Source: Staphylococcus massiliensis CCUG 55927 (lineage in GTDB: Bacteria; Bacillota; Bacilli; Staphylococcales; Staphylococcaceae). From it: DNA of 64,000 nucleotides. Below are positions 1 through 9,475 of this stretch, piece after piece (within the stretch, counting starts at the first letter, position 1; each line of letters begins with the position of its first letter). The notes below the pieces were generated by a model. The model saw nothing but the letters and a program-made list of their open reading frames with translations. It searched no databases and had not been told where the DNA came from. A program made the position numbers and the translations under genes. Location of the stretch: assembly GCF_000298075.1 (NCBI RefSeq), contig NZ_JH815593.1, positions 35,786 through 99,785 of the forward strand, written 5' to 3'.

Positions 1-173
1 GCATTTGCAACTTTATCGTCGCCTAATTCTTTCATAACATCTTGGACTTTAACGTCGCCGGCTTTTGATGTAATAAGACTGCTATCTTTTGAAGATGATG
101 AATCATTGCCACATGCTCCTAATAAAAGTGCACTTGCTGTTACTGGAATAATTATTTTTTTAATTGATTTCAT
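1..173 (-). CDS. prsA: PrsA foldase lipoprotein, N-terminal part only
   Basis: Partial gene: the window edge cuts it after 57 codons. The visible part starts with a basic stretch, a hydrophobic segment and a lipobox LLGAC with the lipidated cysteine at residue 21, followed by a serine-rich linker, as in PrsA. PrsA is a membrane-anchored peptidyl-prolyl isomerase that helps exported proteins fold outside the membrane. The parvulin domain lies outside the window, so the name rests on the lipoprotein N-terminus, the start of the NC domain and the conserved neighbourhood with hpr, hit and ecsAB. An AAAGGAG ribosome binding site precedes the ATG. Confidence 0.85.
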   Translation of the reverse strand, partial: MKSIKKIIIPVTASALLLGACGNDSSSSKDSSLITSKAGDVKVQDVMKELGDDKVAN

Positions 174-276
174 GAACTTAGCTCCTTTTTAGAAAATAAC
201 AAGGATAATATAACATAAATATGCATTTCCACCAATTAGAAAGGGTAAATATAGAACCAAGGTATGAGACATAAAA

Positions 277-312
277 GAACTCGCGACTCTTAAAATAAAG
301 AATCGCGAGTTC
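277..312 (-). terminator. Rho-independent terminator of the DUF3267 gene
   Basis: A 10-bp stem (GAACTCGCGA paired with TCGCGAGTTC) is followed on the minus strand by TTTTAT. It lies just after the stop of the minus-strand membrane protein gene and before prsA. Confidence 0.8.
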
Positions 313-320
313 AATTTACG

Positions 321-860
321 TTATACTTTTTTTAATAAGTTGAAACCAGTGATATGTTCTTCAACATACTTACCTTTGTTATAAGCCAATATAACCTTTA
401 AATATAAAATATCTAGCGCTGAATATCCTGCATTTAAGGCTAGTAAAAATACGAAATAATGACCATAAGTAGGGAACATTAATGATAACCAAATATTAAG
501 GATAGTTAGTATGACGAGTGGCAAGATTAAAGCTAAACAAAAGTAGTACTTATTAACTGGCGTATCAACGAAGATATTATAATAGGGTAGCCATTTCTTC
601 TTTACGAGTCGATAAACTTTAAAATACTTATAATAAGGAATTAGTATTATAAGATGTAATAACTTATGCAAAGGATATAATAAGATTGTAAAAATAATTA
701 AAGCCCAAAAGAATTGATCTGAGAAATTTGCATGCGTGAAGTATCTGAATATCTCAAAACCTATTAAAAATGTAACAATTGTTGTTACTACACTAATAAA
801 AGCTATACGTGGTAACCCGAATCGAGCATGAATATCTATAGTACGTAAGCACAAAAACAT
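321..860 (-). CDS. DUF3267-type integral membrane protein
   Basis: A 179-residue protein with about four hydrophobic segments, near residues 20-40, 50-78, 105-130 and 132-155. It resembles the DUF3267 family of membrane zincin-like proteins, and a gene of this type sits between prsA and hpr in staphylococci. The family usually has an HExxH zinc motif. Here the equivalent site is HKLLH at residues 65-69, so the catalytic glutamate is replaced by lysine and protease activity is doubtful. The start is supported by an AAAGGAG site. No substrate is known. It lies downstream of hpr in the same direction. Confidence 0.6.
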   Translation of the reverse strand: MFLCLRTIDIHARFGLPRIAFISVVTTIVTFLIGFEIFRYFTHANFSDQFFWALIIFTILLYPLHKLLHLIILIPYYKYFKVYRLVKKKWLPYYNIFVDTPVNKYYFCLALILPLVILTILNIWLSLMFPTYGHYFVFLLALNAGYSALDILYLKVILAYNKGKYVEEHITGFNLLKKV

Positions 861-914
861 ATCAGAAACTCCTTTAAAAGTTTACAAACTACTATAGTAT
901 TATGTGACCGAATG

Positions 915-1448
915 TTATTTTTTGTCAAGAAGATGTTTTCTGATTTGATTATGACTCTTTTCAATAGAGTCTAAGAAAGGTTTACCGTGTATCTTTCCAA
1001 CAAGATACGTTAGGTCGTTGTAGGAAGGGTAGCTATATAGTTCTTCTTTATAAGATTCAGCGGCATTGTAAATAAGGTTTGTCTCAATTTCATAAAGCGA
1101 CAGGATTTCATCAATGAGTTCGAGCCCTTTATCCGTAATATATAAGTATGTATTACGTTTATCGCTCGGATCCTTTTCAAGTTTGATGAGTTCTTTCTTT
1201 TCTAAGTTTTTAGCGAAATTGTACACGGTCGACACATGCATGATTCCAAATCGTGAAACATCTGAGATGGTCGTTTTACCTAGAGACTGTATGGTCATCA
1301 AGATTAAATGTTCATTAATACTGATATTGTAGTCTGTTATCCAGTCAGCCCATTCTTTTTCAGCAGTCTTCCAAGCCGCTTTAGATAACAAGGCTATGCG
1401 GTGAGTATAGAGCAAACTGTCGATTTTTTTTATCTTATCATTAGTCAT
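915..1448 (-). CDS. hpr: MarR-type regulator of the Hpr/ScoC family
   Basis: A 177-residue protein with a winged-helix MarR domain at about residues 40-115; the wing carries the usual DxRN motif (SDKRNTYLY). Sequence and length resemble HTH-type regulator Hpr (ScoC), which in Bacillus represses protease, sporulation and peptide-transport genes. As in Bacillus, it sits with yhaH, hit and ecsAB. A TATAGGAG site precedes the ATG. What it controls in this organism cannot be read here. Confidence 0.75.
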   Translation of the reverse strand: MTNDKIKKIDSLLYTHRIALLSKAAWKTAEKEWADWITDYNISINEHLILMTIQSLGKTTISDVSRFGIMHVSTVYNFAKNLEKKELIKLEKDPSDKRNTYLYITDKGLELIDEILSLYEIETNLIYNAAESYKEELYSYPSYNDLTYLVGKIHGKPFLDSIEKSHNQIRKHLLDKK

Positions 1449-1553
1449 AAAAAACGCTCCTATAACAATTCTATTTTAATTACTTTAAACCTTTGTGGCT
1501 TTTTGAAAAGTAATTATTTAGTATTTACATAATTTGCAATTGGTAATTTTATG

Positions 1554-1596
1554 CAAAAAAGTAAAGCATGACACTCTTAATAGTATCATGCTTTAC
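1554..1596 (-). terminator. Terminator after the yhaH-like gene
   Basis: An 11-bp stem (GTAAAGCATGA with TCATGCTTTAC) is followed on the minus strand by six T. It separates the hit-yhaH unit from hpr. Confidence 0.85.
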
Positions 1597-1643
1597 GATA
1601 ATATTCATTCAGTTACGCTTAATTTAATATCATGTAATTAAAT

Positions 1644-2030
1644 TTATTTCTTTTTCTTATTCGTAATATCAGAAACTTCTTCTTGAATGACTTCGCCACG
1701 ACTCTTCAAGTCTTCAACGTGAGTTTTAAGATTATTAATGTTAGGATCGATATCTGATTTAAACGCTTCAATCATAGTCTTAACTTCTTCGCCTAAAGTA
1801 GAACCTAAAGTTTTACCTTCAGTTTGAATTTTGTTTACGTTATCAACGATATTGTTGACATTAGCTTTAATGAAGTCAAATTCTTTTTCAGTTTCAGATG
1901 GTTGCTGGTTAGAAGTAGTTGGCGCGTTAGCAGCATTAGTATATGGTAGGTAATCTCTTTTCATTAAAGAAACACCTAATCCAGTGGCTAATCCAGCACC
2001 AAGGCCTAATAAAATGCGCACTGCTTTCAT
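1644..2030 (-). CDS. YhaH/YtxH-like small membrane-associated protein
   Basis: A 128-residue protein with a glycine-rich hydrophobic N-terminus (about residues 4-20), then a hydrophilic, probably helical body ending in a lysine run. This is the shape of YhaH/YtxH-type proteins, which lie next to hit in Bacillus and staphylococci. An upstream ATG at 2045 is in frame, but the AGGAGG that would bind the ribosome lies inside that extension, 5 nt before the ATG at 2030, so 2030 is chosen. It is probably cotranscribed with hit. Function unknown. Confidence 0.7.
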   Translation of the reverse strand: MKAVRILLGLGAGLATGLGVSLMKRDYLPYTNAANAPTTSNQQPSETEKEFDFIKANVNNIVDNVNKIQTEGKTLGSTLGEEVKTMIEAFKSDIDPNINNLKTHVEDLKSRGEVIQEEVSDITNKKKK

Positions 2031-2086
2031 CGTTTTCCTCCTCATGAATACATTATTATATAATTATATACCCAAAAATTGATTTA

Positions 2087-2509
2087 TTATGCATTAATGT
2101 GCTTGTTAATTTGTTGTGCAATTTTTTCTTTTTCAGCATCGTCTACATCGTGTGTTTCCCATTTATAACCGAAACCATCCATGTCATTTTCATAGCGTGG
2201 AATAAAGTGGAAATGAATATGAAATACCGATTGAGATGCATATTCGCCATTATTTTGAATAATGTTTAAACCGTCTGGATTAAATGCTTCTTTAATCGCG
2301 TTCGCAACGATTGGTAAGGCTTCACCAATGTGTTTCATTGTTTCAGGATCAGTTTCGTAGATATTTGCTGATGGCTTTTTAGGGATAAGTAATGTATGAC
2401 CTTTAGAGACCTGAGAAATATCTAAGAATGCATAAACGTAATCATTTTCATATATTTTGAAGCTCGGGATATCTCCTGATAAAATTTTACTGAAAATTGT
2501 TTCAGACAT
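2087..2509 (-). CDS. hit: HIT family nucleotide-binding hydrolase
   Basis: A 140-residue histidine-triad protein. The H-x-H-x-H motif is HIHFH at residues 97-101, followed by the usual FIPRY. HIT proteins hydrolyse nucleoside phosphoramidates or dinucleotides in the cytosol; the true substrate in Firmicutes is unsettled. The start at 2509 has AAAGGAG nine or so bases upstream. A longer in-frame start at 2542 has no such site. It is divergent from ecsA, as in Bacillus and staphylococci. Confidence 0.9.
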   Translation of the reverse strand: MSETIFSKILSGDIPSFKIYENDYVYAFLDISQVSKGHTLLIPKKPSANIYETDPETMKHIGEALPIVANAIKEAFNPDGLNIIQNNGEYASQSVFHIHFHFIPRYENDMDGFGYKWETHDVDDAEKEKIAQQINKHINA

Positions 2510-2636
2510 GCATATCGCTCCTTTATAGGTATTTAGCTTCATTATAGCACTTTGCTTTTACAATCGTCATCTGAGAAAAGTTTATTAGGGGAGTGTGCTA
2601 TGAAAATCTGATACAATATCAATACGGAGGTGCAAT

Positions 2637-3374
2637 ATGACAGTTAATGTTAAGAATTTAACGGGTGGTTACGGCCGTAATCCGATTATTAAAGATGTAA
2701 GTTTTGAATTGCAGCCCGGTGAAATTGTAGGATTAATCGGGTTAAATGGTGCTGGTAAAAGTACCACGATTAAACATATTTTAGGGTTATTAAATCCGAT
2801 GTCAGGTGACATGTCGATTTCTGGAATTAACATTAAAGAAGATATTGAAGCATACCGCAGAAAGTTATCGTATATTCCAGAAGCGCCAGTCATTTATGAA
2901 GAACTCACACTTGAAGAACATATACATATGACCGCAATGGCTTATGATATTGATAGAGATACAGCGATGAATCGTGCGAAACCACTACTTAAAACGTTCC
3001 GTCTAACAAGTGAACTGAAGACTTTTCCAAGTCACTTTTCAAAAGGGATGAAACAAAAAGTGATGATTATTTGTGCATTCATTGTCGAACCAGATCTTTA
3101 TATCATTGATGAACCATTCTTAGGTCTTGATCCACTTGGTATTCAATCTATGCTTGATTTAATGGTTGAAAAGAAAAATGAAGATAAGACAGTTCTCATG
3201 AGTACGCATATCTTATCAACAGCAGAACGTTATTGTGACCGTTTTATTATCCTAGATAAAGGTCAAATCGTCGCATTCGGTGATTTAGAGTCATTGCAAC
3301 AACAAACGAACATGCCTGGTCAAACGCTTGATGATATCTACATCCACGTTACTCAAGGTAGGGTAAACTCATGA
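2637..3374 (+). CDS. ecsA: ABC transporter ATPase EcsA
   Basis: A 245-residue ABC ATPase. Walker A is GLNGAGKST (residues 35-43), the signature region is FSKGMKQ (134-140) and Walker B runs into IIDEP (156-160). With EcsB it forms the Ecs exporter, which in Bacillus and S. aureus affects protein secretion, intramembrane proteolysis and peptide export. A GGAGGTG site lies five bases before the ATG. The last codons overlap the start of ecsB by 4 bp (ATGA), so the two are translationally coupled. Confidence 0.95.
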   Translation: MTVNVKNLTGGYGRNPIIKDVSFELQPGEIVGLIGLNGAGKSTTIKHILGLLNPMSGDMSISGINIKEDIEAYRRKLSYIPEAPVIYEELTLEEHIHMTAMAYDIDRDTAMNRAKPLLKTFRLTSELKTFPSHFSKGMKQKVMIICAFIVEPDLYIIDEPFLGLDPLGIQSMLDLMVEKKNEDKTVLMSTHILSTAERYCDRFIILDKGQIVAFGDLESLQQQTNMPGQTLDDIYIHVTQGRVNS

Positions 3375-4585
3375 ATGCAGTAAAGTTATTTAAAGAGAGA
3401 CGTCGAAAAATTCAACAAGAGCAAATGTACTACAATAAGTTCATCTTTAACGGACATTTCTTAATGTTTCTGATGATTTTATTTGGTGCTTTCATACTAG
3501 GTTACGGCGAATGGTTGAAAGACATCCCGAAAGGCATTCATTACGCGTTGTATTCAAGTATCGCATTAGCCATAACGTCATTGTTCCCGATTCGTTCTTT
3601 ATTAAAGGATGCGGATAAGCTCTTTTTACTACCTTATGAAAAGCACATGATGCAATATATGAGACAAAGTTTAATGTATAGCTACTTGATGCGAATACCG
3701 CTACAACTCATTGTGTTGCTTATTATATTTCCGTTGTTTAACAAGCTTCAAGGCATATCAGCTAGCTTTATCACAGTGATTGTACTAGCGTTTATTTATC
3801 CATTTTTAGGGCTTTTAATTAAGTGGTTATGGTATAAATATGGGTTAAATACATGGTCTATTCATATATTATTATTTATTATCTTCGTGGCCGGTTATCA
3901 AATGACGCTCAAATTAAATCTTTTCTATGGTTTATCTATGGTCGTCATCTTAGCTGGTTTAACGATTTTACTTTCAATGATTACGAAGAAACATCTATTC
4001 CCATGGGAACGTATGATTAAGAAAGAACAACAACATCATATGAACTATTACAAGTTCGTGAACATGTTTGTTGATGTGAAGCATCTTAAGACACAGGCGG
4101 TTAGAAGACGTTATCTGGATCCATTTTTAAAAGTCCCATCGCCAAGTAAATTCAATTCTAAGCAAGTATACCTTTACTTATTCAAACGAAGCTTTGTACG
4201 AGGTAAAGATGCCTTTCACTTAATCCTACGATTATTACTTATCGCCGTATTATTAATCGTTTGGTTAAATCATCCAATCGTTGGCGCTGTAATTGGTTCA
4301 CTAAGTATGTATATTATCATCTTACAGATGTCTCAATTCTACACACAACAGGCTTATGGTTTATGGCCGCAAGTTTGGCCGACACCTGAGATGGATGTAA
4401 TTGAAGGGTATAAGAAATTCTTACTAAGACTGATGATTGTAGTTGGCATCATTCTAACTATCACATATAGTATTGTGAATTTAAAAATGGCTTTCCTAGC
4501 AATTATCTTCTTTATAGTAGGCTATTTAACTATTCAGTCTACAATTAAGAAGCTTAAATATCATGAGACATTACTTAAAGATTAA
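3371..4585 (+). CDS. ecsB: Ecs transporter membrane subunit EcsB
   Basis: A 404-residue polytopic membrane protein with two clusters of hydrophobic segments (roughly residues 28-215 and 285-395) separated by a basic cytoplasmic region. It is the permease partner of EcsA, identified by sequence character and by its 4-bp overlap with ecsA. The unit ends at a strong bidirectional terminator. No ecsC follows, which is usual in staphylococci. Confidence 0.92.
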   Translation: MNAVKLFKERRRKIQQEQMYYNKFIFNGHFLMFLMILFGAFILGYGEWLKDIPKGIHYALYSSIALAITSLFPIRSLLKDADKLFLLPYEKHMMQYMRQSLMYSYLMRIPLQLIVLLIIFPLFNKLQGISASFITVIVLAFIYPFLGLLIKWLWYKYGLNTWSIHILLFIIFVAGYQMTLKLNLFYGLSMVVILAGLTILLSMITKKHLFPWERMIKKEQQHHMNYYKFVNMFVDVKHLKTQAVRRRYLDPFLKVPSPSKFNSKQVYLYLFKRSFVRGKDAFHLILRLLLIAVLLIVWLNHPIVGAVIGSLSMYIIILQMSQFYTQQAYGLWPQVWPTPEMDVIEGYKKFLLRLMIVVGIILTITYSIVNLKMAFLAIIFFIVGYLTIQSTIKKLKYHETLLKD

Positions 4586-4610
4586 TGACACTCAAAAGTA
4601 TTTATAATAA

Positions 4611-4657
4611 AAAAATAGCCTGGATACGTGACTCAAATCGCGTACCAGGCTATTTTT
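4611..4657. terminator. Bidirectional terminator between ecsB and traP
   Basis: A long stem with AAAAATAGCCTGG on one arm and CCAGGCTATTTTT on the other. The flanking A and T runs let it serve both convergent genes. Confidence 0.93.
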
Positions 4658-4658
4658 A

Positions 4659-5162
4659 TTACTTATCGTCGATTGGATATAAGTACTGTTCTACATAACT
4701 TGAATGTTGCGTACTACCACCAAAGAACTGTTTTAACGCATCTTTACTTAAGTTATCTCGGAATAAAGAAGACTTCTTGAAATCTTCATAGTCTGTACGG
4801 TCAGTGAAACCAAGATAAACTTTATAAGTGGCACCGTGTTTTGGTTTTAATAAGAATGCTGAAGAGAAACCTTCATATTTTTCTAAATCAAACGGAGTAT
4901 TCGCAAGTTTCTTTTCAAGTTGATATTGGTGATCTTCCGAAGTAGGAATCTTGATAATTGCGATAAATTCTTCGCCTGTTAAGTCGCCTTTTTGTTCGAT
5001 GATGTCGTATGCCATTGGCGCGGCGAAAACAGTATCTTCATTAGTAATTTCAATTAAAGCTGAACTATCTGTAGTTGAATACTGTAATAAGTTGCGTTCT
5101 GAATATTTCTCTTTTAAAGAGCTTAAATATCCGAACGTACCAAATGTTGCATATAAATTCAT
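4659..5162 (-). CDS. traP: TRAP (target of RNAIII-activating protein), ABM-like
   Basis: A 167-residue protein, exactly the length of S. aureus TRAP, and recognisable by its middle (IPTSEDHQYQLEKKL) and C-terminus (QHSSYVEQYLYPI). TRAP was first reported as an agr activator; later work disputed this and linked it to stress and DNA protection. It has a monooxygenase-like (ABM) ferredoxin fold. The ATG at 5162 follows GGAGGGG by six bases; an in-frame ATG at 5177 lacks a site and would put the Shine-Dalgarno inside the gene. Confidence 0.92.
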   Translation of the reverse strand: MNLYATFGTFGYLSSLKEKYSERNLLQYSTTDSSALIEITNEDTVFAAPMAYDIIEQKGDLTGEEFIAIIKIPTSEDHQYQLEKKLANTPFDLEKYEGFSSAFLLKPKHGATYKVYLGFTDRTDYEDFKKSSLFRDNLSKDALKQFFGGSTQHSSYVEQYLYPIDDK

Positions 5163-5393
5163 ATTAGACCCCTCCATTTAATTAAATAGCATGTCGTTTC
5201 GACGCTCATTATGATTTAAATATTATCATAATCGAATGTTGAATCCTAATATATCCCGTTATGTATATTTATAACCTTTAAGCGTACCTATCTAACATAA
5301 AAAGGGCGTCACAAAACATAGTGAGAGGGTTTGTCATTTTTGTGAAGAATAAGCATGTCAAAAGCCTATGAAACCTTTGTATGATATTATTGT

Positions 5394-5408
5394 TAAGAAT
5401 GATTATAA
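5394..5408 (+). promoter_or_regulatory. Possible PerR-like box upstream of hemE
   Basis: The 15-mer TAAGAATGATTATAA matches the PerR consensus TTAGAATTATTCTAA at 12 of 15 positions. It lies 14 bases before the hemE ATG and just after a possible -10 (TATGAT near 5381). In Bacillus some haem genes are PerR targets, but control of this operon is only inferred. Confidence 0.35.
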
Positions 5409-5422
5409 TCTAGGAGGATATA

Positions 5423-6457
5423 ATGAGAACGATTAAGAATACTACAATCTTAGATACGATTAAAGGTAAAGAAACGTCTCACACACCTGTATGGTTTATG
5501 AGACAAGCAGGACGCTCTCAACCGGAATATCGTAAACTAAAGGAAAAATACTCATTATTTGATATAACGCATCAACCAGAACTCGCTGCTTATGTAACGC
5601 ATTTACCAGTTGATCAATACAACACCGACGCAGCAGTATTATATAAAGATATTATGACACCTTTAAAGCCGATAGGTGTTGACGTTGAAATTAAATCAGG
5701 TATAGGACCTGTTATTTCAAATCCAATTACATGCTATCAAGACGTTGAAAAGCTTGCACATATTGATCCTAAGCGTGATGTGCCGTACGTCTTAGACACG
5801 ATAGAGCTTTTAACTAAAGAGAAGCTCGACGTGCCATTAATCGGATTCACGGGCGCACCCTTTACTTTAGCAAGTTACATGATTGAAGGTGGCCCTTCTA
5901 AGAATTATAACCAAACGAAAGCAATGATGTATCGTGACGAGGCAACGTGGTTCAAACTTATGGATCATCTTGTAGACGTTTCAATTAATTATACGAAAGC
6001 TCAAATTGAAGCAGGGGCATCCATCATTCAAATCTTTGATTCATGGGTAGGTGCCTTAAGTGAAAAGGACTACGCGTACTACATCAAACCGTCTATGGAT
6101 AAACTAGTAAGAGGCATTAAAGAAAATGATGTGCCTGTTATCTTATTTGGCGTTGGTGCGCATCATTTAATTCACCAATGGAACGAACTGCCTATAGATG
6201 TATTAGGTTTAGATTTTAGAACACCAATCACAAAAGCACGCCAAATGGGTGTAAATAAGACACTTCAAGGGAATTTAGAACCTGCAGTACTTTTAGCGCC
6301 ATGGCCTGTGATCGAAGAAAGATTAAAAGAAGTTTTAGACCAAGGTCTTGCAGAAGGTCCACATATCTTTAACTTAGGTCACGGTGTCTTCCCAGAAGTT
6401 AAACCAGAAACGTTACGTAAAGTCGCATCATTCGTACATGAATACACGAAGCAATAA
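5423..6457 (+). CDS. hemE: Uroporphyrinogen III decarboxylase
   Basis: A 344-residue enzyme converting uroporphyrinogen III to coproporphyrinogen III in the cytosol. Family signatures are visible: the N-terminal arginine loop WFMRQAGR (residues 24-31) and [12 protein letters not shown] (141-152). The ATG follows TAGGAGG. It is the first gene of a hemE-hemH-hemY operon, with 24 bp to hemH. Together these genes form the late coproporphyrin branch used by Firmicutes. Confidence 0.97.
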   Translation: MRTIKNTTILDTIKGKETSHTPVWFMRQAGRSQPEYRKLKEKYSLFDITHQPELAAYVTHLPVDQYNTDAAVLYKDIMTPLKPIGVDVEIKSGIGPVISNPITCYQDVEKLAHIDPKRDVPYVLDTIELLTKEKLDVPLIGFTGAPFTLASYMIEGGPSKNYNQTKAMMYRDEATWFKLMDHLVDVSINYTKAQIEAGASIIQIFDSWVGALSEKDYAYYIKPSMDKLVRGIKENDVPVILFGVGAHHLIHQWNELPIDVLGLDFRTPITKARQMGVNKTLQGNLEPAVLLAPWPVIEERLKEVLDQGLAEGPHIFNLGHGVFPEVKPETLRKVASFVHEYTKQ

Positions 6458-6481
6458 TTTAAATAAAGGTAGGTTTTTAAA

Positions 6482-7405
6482 TTGACTAAGACAATGGGAC
6501 TACTTGTAATGGCATATGGTACGCCTTATAAGGAAAGTGATATTGAACCATATTACACGGACATCAGACGCGGTAAAAAGCCATCAGAAGCTGAAATTCA
6601 GGACCTTAAAGATAGATATGAAGCAATTGGTGGCTTATCCCCTTTAGCTGGCGTGACTCAAGATCAAGCTAAAGCGATCCAAACACGACTCAATGAAGTT
6701 TATGACGATATTGAATTTAAATTATACATTGGTTTAAAACACATCCATCCATTTATCGAGGATGCTGTTGAAGATATGCATCAAGATGGCATTGAAGAAG
6801 CGGTTACAGTCGTGCTTGCGCCGCACTATTCTAACTTCTCTGTAGGTTCTTATAACAAGCGTGCTCAAGAAAAAGCCAAATCGTTCGGTATTTCATTAAC
6901 ACACGTAGAACACTACTACCATCAAGATAAATTTATTCAGTACTGGAAAGAACAAGTTAACGAAACGTTAACTGAAATTCCTGAATCTGAACATGAGGAC
7001 ACTGTACTTATTGTTTCAGCACATAGCTTACCTGAACGTATGATTATGGAAAGCAATGATCCATATCCTAGTGAACTTGAGTCATCAGCAAATATGTTAG
7101 AACAAGCTTCTAACATTAAAAATGTTGCGATAGGTTGGCAATCAGAAGGTAACACAGGTACACCATGGCTTGGACCAGATGTTCAAGACCTAACACGTTC
7201 ATTATATGAATCTCAAGGGTATAAACATTATATATACACACCTTTAGGTTTTGTGTGTAACCATTTAGAAGTTTTATACGACAATGATGTTGAATGTAAA
7301 GATGTATGTGATGATTTAGGTGTTAACTATTATCGTCCAAATATGCCAAATACGAATCCATTATTCATCGAAGCAATTGTTGATGAAATTAAAAGTCTTT
7401 TATAA
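6482..7405 (+). CDS. hemH: Coproporphyrin III ferrochelatase
   Basis: A 307-residue ferrochelatase (HemH, also CpfC) that inserts ferrous iron into coproporphyrin III. The catalytic histidine is in SAHSLP (H181) and the partner glutamate in NHLEVLYD (E263). It begins with TTG, preceded by AAAGGTAGG. No C-terminal membrane or cluster-binding extension is present, consistent with the soluble Gram-positive form. It lies between hemE and hemY in one operon. Confidence 0.96.
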   Translation: MTKTMGLLVMAYGTPYKESDIEPYYTDIRRGKKPSEAEIQDLKDRYEAIGGLSPLAGVTQDQAKAIQTRLNEVYDDIEFKLYIGLKHIHPFIEDAVEDMHQDGIEEAVTVVLAPHYSNFSVGSYNKRAQEKAKSFGISLTHVEHYYHQDKFIQYWKEQVNETLTEIPESEHEDTVLIVSAHSLPERMIMESNDPYPSELESSANMLEQASNIKNVAIGWQSEGNTGTPWLGPDVQDLTRSLYESQGYKHYIYTPLGFVCNHLEVLYDNDVECKDVCDDLGVNYYRPNMPNTNPLFIEAIVDEIKSLL

Positions 7406-7421
7406 AAAGTGAGTGAATGTT

Positions 7422-8822
7422 ATGACACAATCAATCGCAATTATTGGTGCAGGTATTTCAGGGCTTACAAGTGCATATTATCTTAAGAAAAACTTTCCAG
7501 AGTATGATGTAACGATCTATGAAGCATCTGTTCATACTGGAGGTAAAATTCATACTGTTCGACGCAATGGTTTTACGATTGAACTAGGACCAGAATCGTA
7601 TCTTGGTCGTAAACACATCATGACAGACATCGCTAAAGAATTAGGCATGGAAGATGAGATTGTTACGAATGAAACCGGCCAAGCTTATATTTACGCTAAC
7701 AACGAATTATACAAAATCCCAGGCGGTTCTATCTTAGGTATTCCAACAGATTGGAAACCGTTTTACCAATCTAAACTCATTTCTCGTAAAGGTAAAATGC
7801 GTGCTGGTCGTGAACTTTTCATTAGACCGCTCGCTATGGATAAAGATATGTCAGTTGGAACATTCTTTAGAAAGCGTTTAGGCGATGAAGTACTCGAAAA
7901 TCTTGTTGAACCACTCATGGGTGGTATTTATGGAGCGAATATCGACGAGTTAAGCTTAATGAGTACTTTTCCCAACTTTAAAGAACAAGAAGAACGTTAC
8001 GGCAGCCTAATTAAAGGTATGCGTCAGGTTAAAAAAGAACGTGAAAAGAATAAGGAAGAGGGCGCTCCTAAAGGTCAATTCAATCAATTTAAGAATGGTT
8101 TAGGTTCGTTTATTGATAAACTCGTTGAATACCTTAGAAAGGAAGGCGTCAACTTCATGTTTGGTACGAAAGTCGAGAAGCTTAACCATACGGAAGAGGG
8201 CGTAGATTTAACTCTAAATAACAGTGATGTACAATCATTTGAGGGTACGATTATCACGACGCCTCATCAAGCATTTATTGATTGGTTTAAAGATGATCCT
8301 AAGATGGATTACTTCAAGACAATGCCTTCTACAAGCGTTGCGACAGTTGTATTGGCCTTTGATGAAAAGGACATTGAGAATACGTACGACGGCACGGGAT
8401 TTGTAATTGCGCGCTCTAGTAATACGAACATTACGGCTTGTACATGGACGTCAAAAAAATGGCCGCATACAACACCAGAAGGCAAAGTTTTAGTACGTGC
8501 TTATGTAGGTAAACCTGGCGAAACTATTATTGAAGATTCTTCTAAAGCTGAGTTAGTTGAACTCGTTCTAGAAGACCTTTCTAAAATGATGAATATTAAA
8601 GGCAGACCTGTTTTAGAACTCGTTACGAAGATGCCTAACAGCATGCCTCAATATCTAGTAGGGCATCGAGATGAAATTAAAGCAATTAAGCATCACGTTA
8701 AAGAGACATATCCTAATATTGAAATGACAGGTGCTTCCTTTGAAGCAGTAGGCTTACCTGATTGTATATCACAAGCAAGTCAAGCTGTACAAAGTTTAAT
8801 GATGACACTAAAAACGAAATAG
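7422..8822 (+). CDS. hemY: Coproporphyrinogen III oxidase (HemY/CgoX)
   Basis: A 466-residue FAD enzyme, the same length as the S. aureus protein. It opens with the dinucleotide-binding motif GAGISG (residues 9-14) and ends with GLPDCI. It oxidises coproporphyrinogen III to coproporphyrin III, the substrate of the upstream ferrochelatase. The ATG at 7422 gives the family length; an in-frame GTG nine bases upstream is possible but less likely. Last gene of hemEHY. Confidence 0.95.
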   Translation: MTQSIAIIGAGISGLTSAYYLKKNFPEYDVTIYEASVHTGGKIHTVRRNGFTIELGPESYLGRKHIMTDIAKELGMEDEIVTNETGQAYIYANNELYKIPGGSILGIPTDWKPFYQSKLISRKGKMRAGRELFIRPLAMDKDMSVGTFFRKRLGDEVLENLVEPLMGGIYGANIDELSLMSTFPNFKEQEERYGSLIKGMRQVKKEREKNKEEGAPKGQFNQFKNGLGSFIDKLVEYLRKEGVNFMFGTKVEKLNHTEEGVDLTLNNSDVQSFEGTIITTPHQAFIDWFKDDPKMDYFKTMPSTSVATVVLAFDEKDIENTYDGTGFVIARSSNTNITACTWTSKKWPHTTPEGKVLVRAYVGKPGETIIEDSSKAELVELVLEDLSKMMNIKGRPVLELVTKMPNSMPQYLVGHRDEIKAIKHHVKETYPNIEMTGASFEAVGLPDCISQASQAVQSLMMTLKTK

Positions 8823-8881
8823 TAGCTATCCTATGACATAATAAGGAAATCGCATAAATAGAAAAGAGGTTCTTTTAGGTC

Positions 8882-9433
8882 ATGTCACACGTATACATTG
8901 TACATGGATATCAAGCTACGGCAGATGACCATTGGTTCCAATGGCTAAAAAGAAGTCTCACCTTAGAAGGTTACGAAGTAGAAGTACTTTCATTACCGAA
9001 CTCGTCACAACCTGACTTGAATGAATGGCTCGATTACATGGAAGTACATATTAAACATTTTAATAATGAGACGATATTCATTGGACATAGTTTAGGGTGC
9101 ATCACCATTCTTCAGTTTATTCAACGTCATCAAAAGCAAGTGTATGGCGCTTATTTAGTGTCAGGCTTCTGCGAAAAGCTACCCGATCTTAAAGACCTTG
9201 ATGGCTTTGTAGAACCTAAGCTTGATTACGACGAATTAAAGAGATTAATTCCTCAAATCAAAGGATTAACAGCTAAAGATGATAACGTCGTACCCTGGAC
9301 GTTTACTGAAACATTATGTAAAAAACTCGATGCACCTTATCTGTTATTAGATAAAGGTGGACACTTTCTAGGCCGAGATGGTTATACGACCTTCTTAGCG
9401 CTTAAAAAAGATCTCGTTTTATCTATTATATAG
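8882..9433 (+). CDS. RBBP9/YdeN-type alpha/beta hydrolase
   Basis: A 183-residue serine hydrolase of the RBBP9/YdeN type. The nucleophile elbow is GHSLG (S70). The likely acid and base are D133 or D134 in AKDD and H161 in KGGHF. The N-terminal VHGY motif completes the fold. Substrate unknown. It follows hemY by 59 bp in the same direction and ends at its own terminator, so it may be read from the haem operon or alone. Confidence 0.85.
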   Translation: MSHVYIVHGYQATADDHWFQWLKRSLTLEGYEVEVLSLPNSSQPDLNEWLDYMEVHIKHFNNETIFIGHSLGCITILQFIQRHQKQVYGAYLVSGFCEKLPDLKDLDGFVEPKLDYDELKRLIPQIKGLTAKDDNVVPWTFTETLCKKLDAPYLLLDKGGHFLGRDGYTTFLALKKDLVLSII

Positions 9434-9437
9434 AACA

Positions 9438-9468
9438 AAGGACTGAGCGATGATGCTCAGTCCTTTTT
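9438..9468. terminator. Terminator between hydrolase and ktr gene
   Basis: Stem AAAGGACTGAGC with GCTCAGTCCTTTTT. It serves the plus-strand hydrolase and lies just past the end of the convergent potassium transporter gene. Confidence 0.92.
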
Positions 9469-9475
9469 ATATTGA

